A DNA stretch of 64,000 nt from Paenibacillus sp. Soil766 (GTDB taxonomy: Bacteria; Bacillota; Bacilli; Paenibacillales; NBRC-103111), in assembly GCF_001428105.1 (NCBI RefSeq), contig NZ_LMSJ01000045.1:335903-399902 (forward strand), given 5' to 3'. Below, piece after piece: positions 8,210 to 15,646 of this stretch. The position numbers were made by a program, and so were the translations under genes. The notes beneath the pieces are model-generated. The model searched no databases and was not told the DNA's origin. It saw only the letters and a program-made list of their open reading frames with translations. Every line of letters starts with the position of its first letter. Position 1 is the first letter of the stretch.

Positions 8210-9356
8210 TTTTACGATCGCTCTAAATATGCTGCGACGTTCACTGTTTCAAAGGAAGGGGCTTTTACTGTACCTAGTTATGCCAGTTACCGCGGTTTCA
8301 CTGATTATTGGCATTCTTGGCAAGCAAACAGAGAATCAAATCAACATTGCCTACCTCAATTTGGATTCGGGCTCAATAGGCATGCATATTTCTCAAGAAC
8401 TAGCTGCATTGCCAGATTATCGATTGAAACAAGCGGAATCAGAAGAGGATCTTAAGAGCGAAGTGATCAAACAAAAGGTAAATGCTGCTTTCATCATTCC
8501 AGCAGGATTTAGTGAAACGATTCTTTCCGGTGCTGCTCCCCAGCTTGATATGTACCAATTGAGCATGAATGAAGCGACGATTAGTTTCAAAATGAAGTTG
8601 GATAGTATCTTATCTGGTTACCAAGCCACGATTGCGAGTTCTAGCATGCAAGGACTTCAGGGAGCCGCGCTGACAGAGGCTGTGGAGAAGACGATCCAGC
8701 AGATTCAAAAGCACCAGGTAAAGTCCCAAATAACGGATCTGGACTTGTATACGAATCCCAATGTGCGTCTTGTGATTGGTTTTATGTTGATGTTTATGAT
8801 GGCACTTATTAATAATACAGTGTCTCTCGTTATGGAAGATCGGCGGCTTCGAACGATGGCAAGAACCTTTACGGCACCAGTCCGTTCCCATGAAATCGTA
8901 CTAGGAAATTTCTTAGGCAGTTTTGTGGTAGGCACACTTCAAGTGTTGGTTATTCTCGTGATAACAAGATATGTTGCCCAGTATGAGTATGGACTACCAT
9001 TCGTATCACAATTTGTGATCTTGGAATTTTTCTTATTAGCGACAATGGGCATTGCCAGCGCAGCAGCAAGTATGGTTAAAAATACGACGAATATGAGTGT
9101 CATTAATTCACTCATCATTACCCCAACCTGCATGTTGGGGGGGTGCTTCTGGCCGATTAGTCTGATGCCAGATTGGATGCAAAAGCTGGCTAACTTTGTT
9201 CCGCAAAAGTGGGCACTTGATGCCATTACTCATATGGGTTCAGGTCAACCGTTATCGCAAATGTGGATGCACATGGGGGTACTTGCTTTATTTGCTCTCA
9301 TTCTAATGAGTATTGGTGCGGCGATCCTCAAACCTGATGAACTAGAAGTAAGTTAA
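8202..9356 (+). CDS. lnrN: ABC-2 permease, LnrN-like
   Basis: This 384-residue second permease has the same fold as its neighbour: segment at 22-42, extracellular region to about 190, then membrane segments. MEDRRLRTMARTFTAPVRSHEIVLGN is the equivalent of the cytoplasmic coupling region. The two permeases are clearly related but diverged, as in LnrM/LnrN. The operon ends at the hairpin at 9365. Confidence 0.85.
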   Translation: MNSFTIALNMLRRSLFQRKGLLLYLVMPVTAVSLIIGILGKQTENQINIAYLNLDSGSIGMHISQELAALPDYRLKQAESEEDLKSEVIKQKVNAAFIIPAGFSETILSGAAPQLDMYQLSMNEATISFKMKLDSILSGYQATIASSSMQGLQGAALTEAVEKTIQQIQKHQVKSQITDLDLYTNPNVRLVIGFMLMFMMALINNTVSLVMEDRRLRTMARTFTAPVRSHEIVLGNFLGSFVVGTLQVLVILVITRYVAQYEYGLPFVSQFVILEFFLLATMGIASAAASMVKNTTNMSVINSLIITPTCMLGGCFWPISLMPDWMQKLANFVPQKWALDAITHMGSGQPLSQMWMHMGVLALFALILMSIGAAILKPDELEVS

Positions 9357-9364
9357 AGCAACTA

Positions 9365-9392
9365 AAAGGGCAGCCGGCTAAGGCTGCCCTTT
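9365..9392. terminator. bidirectional terminator between lnrN-like gene and yjcZ-type gene
   Basis: AAAGGGCAGCC and GGCTGCCCTTT form a perfect 11-bp stem with a six-base loop. It is followed by short T-rich tracts on both strands and lies between two convergent genes. Confidence 0.7.
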
Positions 9393-9407
9393 CGTATCTG
9401 ATGTTTG

Positions 9408-9524
9408 TTAGATTACAAAAGCGCTAGAGATAATAACCAACAAGATGAAAAGTACCAAAATTGCTGCTGCAGAGGATCCACCGCCACAGCCAACACCACC
9501 AACACCTGCTACACCATAACCCAT
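9408..9524 (-). CDS. YjcZ family small sporulation peptide
   Basis: This is a 38-residue ORF below usual size cut-offs. It starts MGYGVAGVGGVGCGGGSS and ends in one hydrophobic helix (AAAILVLFILLVIISSAFVI). The Gly-rich head plus single membrane segment is the signature of YjcZ-family peptides of spore-forming Bacillales. The ATG is preceded by GAGAGGGTG at a proper distance. It is convergent with the exporter operon and shares its terminator. Confidence 0.85.
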   Translation of the reverse strand: MGYGVAGVGGVGCGGGSSAAAILVLFILLVIISSAFVI

Positions 9525-9669
9525 TTCATTCACCCTCTCTGTTTTAAGACCTGTTCATTGACTTTCGACATAGCATATGGAGCAATGGGAAAGATGGAAT
9601 GGGCTGTGAGAGACTTCTGAAATGATTGTGCTGCTGTCCCTAGTCAAGTGCGGATTTTGCATGGATGTA

Positions 9670-9678
9670 TGGTATAAT
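9670..9678 (+). promoter_or_regulatory. extended -10 promoter of the 76-residue gene
   Basis: TGGTATAAT is a perfect -10 hexamer with a TGn extension, 36 bases ahead of the ATG at 9714. No good -35 is visible, as expected for extended -10 promoters. Confidence 0.5.
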
Positions 9679-9713
9679 GATCGAATGTTCATGGAAAGGA
9701 GAATGGTTGGAGA

Positions 9714-9944
9714 ATGACAGCGAATGAAATTGCAGAGTGGATGCTTAACGAGTTGAAATCGGCAGGTATTTTGTATCAGAAAGATGCCGTTGACTATATT
9801 CTTAAGCATTATGGGGAATCCTTTATTTATGTAAATGACAATGGAAATCAAGCCATTTCCAAAGATGTTAAGAAAATTTTCAAGAAATTGCATGGCGGTA
9901 GAGCAGCATGGGAACGTGATGGGTTTTTCTGGGGTTGGCATTAA
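9714..9944 (+). CDS. small conserved protein of unknown function (DUF6953-like)
   Basis: This 76-residue soluble protein begins MTANEIAEWMLNELKSAGILYQ, with LYQKDAVDYILKHYGESFIYVNDNGNQAISKDV in the middle and a Trp-rich tail (WERDGFFWGWH). The pattern recalls the DUF6953 family, whose function is unknown; this assignment is from memory of the pattern. The gene has its own promoter and terminator. An AAAGGAG site lies about 13 bases ahead and a closer GGAG overlaps the start. Confidence 0.75.
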   Translation: MTANEIAEWMLNELKSAGILYQKDAVDYILKHYGESFIYVNDNGNQAISKDVKKIFKKLHGGRAAWERDGFFWGWH

Positions 9945-9971
9945 TCAATGGTTGGCGTGAACATGGGCTGT

Positions 9972-10002
9972 AGCTGATGGCAAACAGGCATCGGCTTTTT
10001 TT
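9972..10002 (+). terminator. terminator after the 76-residue gene
   Basis: AGCTGATGGC and GGCATCGGCT form a stem with one mismatch and a G-U pair, followed by seven T. Confidence 0.7.
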
Positions 10003-10135
10003 GTGCGCTTTCTTTTAAAAAAATATCCATAATCCAAGTTGCTAAAACATAGAATTCATAATAAGATAACATTAAGAACACAAGTTGTCTGAATATTTAA
10101 ATAAATGGTTTGCGCCAATTATGGAGGGGATTGCC

Positions 10136-10732
10136 GTGAGTAAGAGTCATGAAGTGGAGTATTGCAACCTAGAGTTACGATTTGATCGCCGGCTAATCCG
10201 GAACTTCATTAAAGCACTCATCCAAGAAGGATATTCGCTCTACTGGAATGAAAGTGAACTTCAGTTTATCATTTCAATTCGCACTGGACGCAAGCTGATT
10301 AAGCTGAAATTCGAACGAATTGGCGAGAAGTATAAGATTGTTGGCAATTATTCATTCAAGGATGAGAAGCTTGCAGAAATGATGGAGAAGTTGATCGGGG
10401 ATACCCGAGGCCATGCCGTTGTCAAAAGATTTAAGGATCGGCAAATTCTCATTGAGAATATTATGTTCGGGGAGATCATCCGCATGGTGGAGATTAGCGG
10501 AATTGAACATAAGGTGCTGTATCAGAAGGAGCCTGCTGTGACCGTAGAAGAAGTCATGCAAGCACTAAGATCGAAGAGGACAGACGAACGCATCCCTATT
10601 TTGCGAATGGAGCTTGATTATGAATTAGCTACATTGCAAGATGCGCTCTCGTCCGGTGATGCCAAAGCCGCGATGGAAAGTAAAGTTAAATTGATCGAGC
10701 TGAGACAAGAAATGCTGCTATTGGAGATGTGA
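10136..10732 (+). CDS. hypothetical protein, 198 residues
   Basis: I do not recognise this protein. The frame extends upstream to a TTG at 10085, but the GTG at 10136 follows a strong GGAGGGG six bases away and is the likely start (VSKSHEVEYCN). The N-terminal two thirds look like an alpha/beta fold with basic patches (RFDRRLIRNFIKAL, TGRKLIKLKFERIGEKYKIVGNY). The last ~60 residues are predicted helical and charged (DERIPILRMELDYELATLQDAL, KVKLIELRQEMLLLEM), possibly a coiled coil. There is no signal peptide or membrane segment. It stands alone between terminators. Confidence 0.75.
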   Translation: MSKSHEVEYCNLELRFDRRLIRNFIKALIQEGYSLYWNESELQFIISIRTGRKLIKLKFERIGEKYKIVGNYSFKDEKLAEMMEKLIGDTRGHAVVKRFKDRQILIENIMFGEIIRMVEISGIEHKVLYQKEPAVTVEEVMQALRSKRTDERIPILRMELDYELATLQDALSSGDAKAAMESKVKLIELRQEMLLLEM

Positions 10733-10754
10733 GAATGAATAGTGTGCTGGGATG

Positions 10755-10792
10755 AAAGAGAGCCTGTATGAACGTATACGGGACTCTCTTTT
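10755..10792 (+). terminator. terminator after the 198-residue gene
   Basis: GAAAGAGAG...GTAT/GTATAC...CTCTCTTTT forms a long, slightly bulged stem ending in four T. Confidence 0.65.
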
Positions 10793-10868
10793 GTGTGTTT
10801 ATAAGGGGAGAAGAATGAGACTTTTGTAGATGCAGCGAAGAAAAGAAGATTTTCTGCGGTCAATGTCT

Positions 10869-10894
10869 GAACTCCCTGAGATGGGAGTTCTTTT
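10869..10894 (+). terminator. second hairpin upstream of the LacI operon
   Basis: GAACTCCC and GGGAGTTC form a perfect eight-bp stem followed by TTTT. It insulates the sugar-acid operon from upstream transcription. Confidence 0.6.
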
Positions 10895-10911
10895 GACTCG
10901 CGAAAAGACTA

Positions 10912-10941
10912 TTGTTAACGTGTGCATAGATGTGATATGCT
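10912..10941 (+). promoter_or_regulatory. candidate promoter of the LacI/sugar-acid operon
   Basis: TTGTTA (10912-10917) and TATGCT (10936-10941) are separated by 18 bp, directly upstream of the LacI-family gene and downstream of two terminators. Confidence 0.4.
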
Positions 10942-10959
10942 TCTAATTGAGGTGAATGT

Positions 10960-11964
10960 ATGAGCGCAACTATTAAGGATATTGCGAAGCTCGCGGGAGT
11001 TTCCCACACGACAGTTTCCAGAGCGTTAAACAATAGTCCGCTCATCCAAGAGGAAACGAAAGAGCGCATTCGCATCATCGCTGAACAGCTGGATTACACA
11101 CCGAATTATAATGCGAAAAGTTTAGTCTTGGATCGTTCGTATAACTTGGGGCTATTTTTTACCACACTAAGCAATGGAACATCTGCTGGTTTCTTCTACG
11201 AGGCCATTCGTGGGGTTAATTCTGTGATAAGAGATCGCTATCAGTTGATTGTCAAGGGTATTGATGATTACACTAGCTTTCATTCCATCACCAAGAAGAG
11301 CTTTGATGGCATTATTATTGTTAGTCAAAGTGACGACGATGGACCGATCATTGAGCATATTGCGAACAAAGGTATTCCGCTTGTCGTATTGAATCGGCCT
11401 GTGGACACCGCTGGTGTTCTGAATGTCCTTTCTGATGAGGAACAAGGAGCTTTTCACGCAGGAGCCTTCCTGGTAAATCAAGGGCATAAGAAAATCGCCT
11501 TAATTGAGGGACGTAAGGGCTTTAAGTCTGCACAGAATCGTAAGGATGGCTTTGAACGAGCAATGGAGCATTATGGTATTTTGATCCCAGCTTCATACCG
11601 CATGCCGGGACTTTACGATTTGGAAAGCGGTCATCAAGCGATGCAACAATTTTTGAGCCTCGAAGAGAGACCGACAGCGGTTTTTTGCTGCAATGATGAG
11701 ATGGCATTAGGAGCTATTAAAGCTGTTTTTGAAGCGGGCTTACAAGTCCCGAAAGACATATCTGTAGTCGGTTTTGACGATACAGTTTTCGCGGCGTATG
11801 TGACCCCAGCTTTAACGACTGTACGCAGGCCGATCGAACAAATTAGCAAAGAAGGCGCACTTCGTCTCTTAGGTAATATAGAGAATAAATTGCATGCAAC
11901 AGAGCAACTTCTTTTGCGGACAGAATTAATCGTTCGTGAATCTGTGCAAGTATTACAAGCATAA
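10960..11964 (+). CDS. LacI-family transcriptional regulator of the sugar-acid operon
   Basis: This 334-residue protein has an N-terminal LacI helix-turn-helix (residues 5-50, IKDIAKLAGVSHTTVSRALNNSPLI). A periplasmic-binding-protein-like sensor domain follows, with PTAVFCCNDEMALGAIKA, VVGFDDTVFAAYVTPALTTVRRP and the usual C-terminus. The gene is first in a run of five genes on the same strand with short gaps (17 bases to the next), so it likely regulates the downstream isomerase, kinase, SDR and 6-phosphogluconate dehydrogenase. The effector is probably a sugar acid, inferred from the neighbours. Confidence 0.93.
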   Translation: MSATIKDIAKLAGVSHTTVSRALNNSPLIQEETKERIRIIAEQLDYTPNYNAKSLVLDRSYNLGLFFTTLSNGTSAGFFYEAIRGVNSVIRDRYQLIVKGIDDYTSFHSITKKSFDGIIIVSQSDDDGPIIEHIANKGIPLVVLNRPVDTAGVLNVLSDEEQGAFHAGAFLVNQGHKKIALIEGRKGFKSAQNRKDGFERAMEHYGILIPASYRMPGLYDLESGHQAMQQFLSLEERPTAVFCCNDEMALGAIKAVFEAGLQVPKDISVVGFDDTVFAAYVTPALTTVRRPIEQISKEGALRLLGNIENKLHATEQLLLRTELIVRESVQVLQA

Positions 11965-11981
11965 GAAAGTGGGGAAAGTCG

Positions 11982-13253
11982 ATGAGTATTCTACGAGAAT
12001 TGTTAAATGACATTCCGATTCCGCAAATGGTCAAAATTCGTCAGAAATTTGATCGCACAATTCTGGAAAATCCTTTGCAGGAACTTGCTGATAAGCTCGA
12101 AAGCAGCGGCGTTATGCCTAGCATCCTGCCAGGACAGCAAGTAGCAGTTGCAGTTGGAAGCAGAGGAATTGCTAATATTGCGGGTTTCACGAAGACAACC
12201 TTGGATGCCATCAAGGCAAGAGGTGCACATCCATTTATCGTACCTTGTATGGGAAGTCATGGCGGGGCGACAGCGGATGGTCAGACTGAGGTGCTCCAGC
12301 ACTTTGGGATTACGGAAGAAACGATGGGAGCACCGATTCGTTCTTCCATGGACGTGGTTCAAATTGATCAACTGCCGAATGGTTTGCCGGTTTATGTAGA
12401 TCGCATCGCCTCAGAAGCAGATGCCATTGTCGTTATTAACCGTGTGAAGCCGCATACCGCATTCCGCGGACGCATTGAGAGCGGCATCATGAAGATGATC
12501 GCGATTGGCCTTGGTAAACAAAAAGGCGCTGAAGCTTGCCACCAGCTTGGCTTTAAATACATGGCAGAGAATGTTCCTGCTATGGCGAATTTAATGATTG
12601 AGAAGCTGCCGATCGTATTTGGTGTAGCACTCGTAGAGAATGCTTACGATGAGACTTGCCAGGTTGAGGTTCTTCCTGCCGCAGAGATTGAAGCGCGTGA
12701 GGAAGTTTTACTGGTAGAAGCGAAATCGCGTTTGCCGAAAATTTTATTCGATGAAATTGACGTCCTTGTGATTGATTACATCGGTAAAAATATTAGCGGT
12801 GACGGTATGGATCCTAACGTAACCGGACGTTATCCAACCCCATATGCACATGGCGGACCCGAAGTGTCGAAGATGGTTGTCCTTGATTTGACACATGAAA
12901 CTAAGGGGAATGCCAATGGCGTGGGTACAGCGGATTTCACTACACAGCGTCTGGTTGATAAGACAAATCTAGAATTCACCTATGCCAATGGGTTAACTTC
13001 TACGGTTTGTGCTCCTACGAAAATCGCGACTACCTTAGAAAATGATTTCTATGCGATCAAAGCAGCCGTGAAAACTTGTAATATTTTAGATTACACGACC
13101 TGTAAGCTTGTTCGCATCCAAGATACACTTCACTTAGGTGAGATTGAAATTTCGGTGAATCTCCTTGAGGCTGCCCGTCAGCATCCAGATATTGAAATTT
13201 TATCGGAGCCATTTGAGCTAACATTCAATGCAGAGGGGAATATTCGCCCATGA
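11982..13253 (+). CDS. LarA-like nickel-pincer-dependent isomerase (probable sugar-acid epimerase)
   Basis: This 423-residue protein resembles the lactate racemase (LarA, DUF2088) superfamily, in the group of ~420-residue paralogs. Visible landmarks are VAVAVGSRGIANI, the MGSHGGATADGQ loop, VVINRVKPHTAFRG and GIMKMIAIGLGKQKGA. The last two blocks are where histidines and the cofactor lysine would be expected. LarA enzymes racemise or epimerise 2-hydroxy acids by hydride transfer to a nickel-pincer nucleotide, and paralogs acting on sugar acids, including D-gluconate 2-epimerase activity, have been described. Its placement ahead of a gluconokinase with an ATGA overlap suggests a C2 epimerase for an aldonate. 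Cofactor genes larB/C/E are not in the window. Substrate and catalytic residues are inferred. Confidence 0.75.
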   Translation: MSILRELLNDIPIPQMVKIRQKFDRTILENPLQELADKLESSGVMPSILPGQQVAVAVGSRGIANIAGFTKTTLDAIKARGAHPFIVPCMGSHGGATADGQTEVLQHFGITEETMGAPIRSSMDVVQIDQLPNGLPVYVDRIASEADAIVVINRVKPHTAFRGRIESGIMKMIAIGLGKQKGAEACHQLGFKYMAENVPAMANLMIEKLPIVFGVALVENAYDETCQVEVLPAAEIEAREEVLLVEAKSRLPKILFDEIDVLVIDYIGKNISGDGMDPNVTGRYPTPYAHGGPEVSKMVVLDLTHETKGNANGVGTADFTTQRLVDKTNLEFTYANGLTSTVCAPTKIATTLENDFYAIKAAVKTCNILDYTTCKLVRIQDTLHLGEIEISVNLLEAARQHPDIEILSEPFELTFNAEGNIRP

Positions 13254-14812
13254 CGCAAAGTCAGAAGCCCTATATCATAGCTGCGGATATAGGTACCACG
13301 AGCACCAAAACACTGGTCATCGATCGGGACGGACAAGTACTTGCCTCCCATTCCATCGAATACCCGTTATTCACACCTGCCGCAGATCGGGCTGAGCAGG
13401 ATCCGGATCAAATTTTTGATGCGGTGGTGCAGGGGATTGGGGCCGTTGTTCGCAAGCAAGGCATTTCGCCTGAACAAGTGCTTTGCGTATCCTTCAGCTC
13501 AGCCATGCACAGCATAATTGCGGTAGATGAGCTCAATAAGCCATTAACCCAATGTATTACTTGGGCAGATAATCGTGCCGCGAAATATGCGGAGGATTTG
13601 AAGCTGAATGGACTTGGTCAACAGATTTATGCGAGAACAGGCACACCGATTCATCCCATGTCACCACTTTTGAAATTGAAGTGGTTCGGGGAGCATGAAC
13701 CAGCGCTTGTTCGAAATACCCATAAATTTATAGGGATTAAAGAGTATGTGTTTGCCAAGCTGTTTGATCAGTATCTGATCGACCATTCTCTGGCGAGTGC
13801 GACAGGATTATTCAATCTCGAACAATTGGATTGGGATGCAGGTGCGCTTGAGTATGCAGGGGTTTCACCTGAGCAGCTATCCGCGCTTGTACCTACAACA
13901 CATCGTGTAGAAGGTATGAGCTTAACTTATGCTGCTGCGATGGGCTTGTCCACGGACACGCCGTTTATTGTCGGAGCTTCCGATGGTGTTCTTGCCAACC
14001 TTGGCGTAGGCGCCTTCGAGCCCGGGGTTGTCGCGGTTACGATCGGAACAAGCGGAGCCGTGCGCAGCGTCGTAAACAAGCCGCAAACGGACCCTGAGGG
14101 TAAGTTATTCTGTTACGCGTTAACCGAAAACTTCTGGGTCGTGGGTGGACCGATTAATAACGGAGGTATCGTTTTCCGTTGGGTCAGAGACCAGATTGCG
14201 ACAGCAGAAGCCGAAGAAGCACGCCGTATGGGGATGGATCCGTACGATCACCTGACAGCTCTTGCTGCTGAAGTGAGAGCAGGCTCCGAAGGATTGCTGT
14301 TCTTGCCATTGCTGTCCGGCGAACGTGCTCCATATTGGAATGCCAATGCTCGCGGCGTTTATTTCGGTCTATCGCTTAGTCATCAGAAGAAGCATATGAT
14401 CCGTGCCGCTTTGGAAGGTGTTATGTTCTCCATCCAAGCCGTTGCCACATCGTTGGAACGAATGATGGGGCCAGCTACGGTCATTCGCGCCTCCGGCGGT
14501 TTCGCTCGCTCAGAATTTTGGCGTCAGATGATGACCGATATGCTCGGTACGGCAGTAACCGTTCCAGACTCCATTGAGAGCTCAGGAATTGGTGCAGCTT
14601 TGCTTGGTCTACTCGCTATGGGGGAGATCGACGACTTATCACATGCACATAAATGGATCGGGGTAGGAAAGGCTCACGAGGTGAATGAAAACGATTATCG
14701 CGTATATCAACAATTGACATCTATTTATACGAGCGTATATCATCAGTTAAAAGATCAATTCGACGCGATCACCGCTTTTCAAAGTCAGCACCTACGGAGT
14801 CCTCAATCATAA
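13250..14812 (+). CDS. gntK: FGGY-family gluconokinase
   Basis: This 520-residue FGGY carbohydrate kinase has the phosphate-1 motif AADIGTTSTKTLVID at the N-terminus. It also has the gluconokinase-like SFSSAMHSII and TWADNRAAKYAEDL, and FGGY signatures later (GGPINNGGIVFRW, ASGGFARSEFWRQMMTD). It phosphorylates gluconate to 6-phosphogluconate with ATP in the cytoplasm. The start ATG overlaps the stop of the isomerase gene, so the products are coupled. 6-Phosphogluconate dehydrogenase is encoded two genes downstream, giving a complete kinase-dehydrogenase route into the pentose phosphate pathway. Confidence 0.88.
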   Translation: MTQSQKPYIIAADIGTTSTKTLVIDRDGQVLASHSIEYPLFTPAADRAEQDPDQIFDAVVQGIGAVVRKQGISPEQVLCVSFSSAMHSIIAVDELNKPLTQCITWADNRAAKYAEDLKLNGLGQQIYARTGTPIHPMSPLLKLKWFGEHEPALVRNTHKFIGIKEYVFAKLFDQYLIDHSLASATGLFNLEQLDWDAGALEYAGVSPEQLSALVPTTHRVEGMSLTYAAAMGLSTDTPFIVGASDGVLANLGVGAFEPGVVAVTIGTSGAVRSVVNKPQTDPEGKLFCYALTENFWVVGGPINNGGIVFRWVRDQIATAEAEEARRMGMDPYDHLTALAAEVRAGSEGLLFLPLLSGERAPYWNANARGVYFGLSLSHQKKHMIRAALEGVMFSIQAVATSLERMMGPATVIRASGGFARSEFWRQMMTDMLGTAVTVPDSIESSGIGAALLGLLAMGEIDDLSHAHKWIGVGKAHEVNENDYRVYQQLTSIYTSVYHQLKDQFDAITAFQSQHLRSPQS

Positions 14813-14854
14813 TTCACTAGAGACAAAGAACTATTATTCGAGAGGATGACGACA

Positions 14855-15622
14855 ATGAACTTATTCGATCTTTCTGGGAAAACAGCAGTAATTATTGGCG
14901 GTAATAGTACACTTGGTGGCTCAATGGCTTTAGCCCTTGCTGGACATGGCGCTAAAGTAGCTATCGTCGGGCGTAATCAAGAGAAAAGCGAGCTGGTTCG
15001 AGATAGTATTGCTGCTATTGGCGGCGAAGCGAAAACTTTCCAAGCGGATGCAACCAAACGTGAAGATTTAGAGCAAGTACTTCAAGATGTCATCGCTTGG
15101 TCAGGCAGTGCGGATATTCTTATGAACTGTCCGGGTAAAAATAGTGCGACACCTTTCTTTGACATTTCCATGGAAGAATGGGATTCTATTATGGAGGTAA
15201 ATTTGAAAAGCGTCGTGCTAGCTTGCCAAGTGTTCGGGAAATACATGGTTGAACGAGGTGCAGGCGGAAGCATTATTAATATTTCATCCGTTTCCTCGGA
15301 TCCACCACTTTCTCGTGTATTCACTTACTCCGCTTCTAAAGCAGCTGTGAATAATATCACACAAAACCTAGCTCGTGAGTTCGCTCCTAGCCGCGTACGT
15401 GTGAACGCGATTATTCCTGGCTTTTTCCCAGCAGAGCAGAATCGTAAGATTTTGTCGCCTGAGCGGATCGAATCCATTATGCGTCATACGCCAATGAATC
15501 GATTTGGTGAAGCTGCAGAGCTTCAAGGTGCTGCGGTGTACCTGGCTTCAGAGAAAGCTTCAAGCTTTGTAACAGGAACAGTTTTGAGAGTAGACGGCGG
15601 TTTTGGCGCGATGACGATTTAA
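14855..15622 (+). CDS. SDR oxidoreductase, mannonate/gluconate dehydrogenase type
   Basis: This 255-residue classical short-chain dehydrogenase has the cofactor motif IIGGNSTLGGSMA near residue 14 and NLFDLSGKTAVI at the start. The catalytic Ser is in INISSVSS, and the Tyr and Lys are in TYSASKAAV. GFFPAEQNRKIL after the catalytic block is typical of SDRs acting on mannonate/fructuronate or 5-keto-gluconate. An in-frame ATG at 14846 directly abuts the GAGAGG site, so ATG 14855, nine bases away, is the better start. In this operon it likely interconverts a keto sugar acid and the aldonate used by the isomerase and kinase. Confidence 0.85.
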   Translation: MNLFDLSGKTAVIIGGNSTLGGSMALALAGHGAKVAIVGRNQEKSELVRDSIAAIGGEAKTFQADATKREDLEQVLQDVIAWSGSADILMNCPGKNSATPFFDISMEEWDSIMEVNLKSVVLACQVFGKYMVERGAGGSIINISSVSSDPPLSRVFTYSASKAAVNNITQNLAREFAPSRVRVNAIIPGFFPAEQNRKILSPERIESIMRHTPMNRFGEAAELQGAAVYLASEKASSFVTGTVLRVDGGFGAMTI

Positions 15623-15646
15623 ACTATTTATATATCGGAAGGGTGT

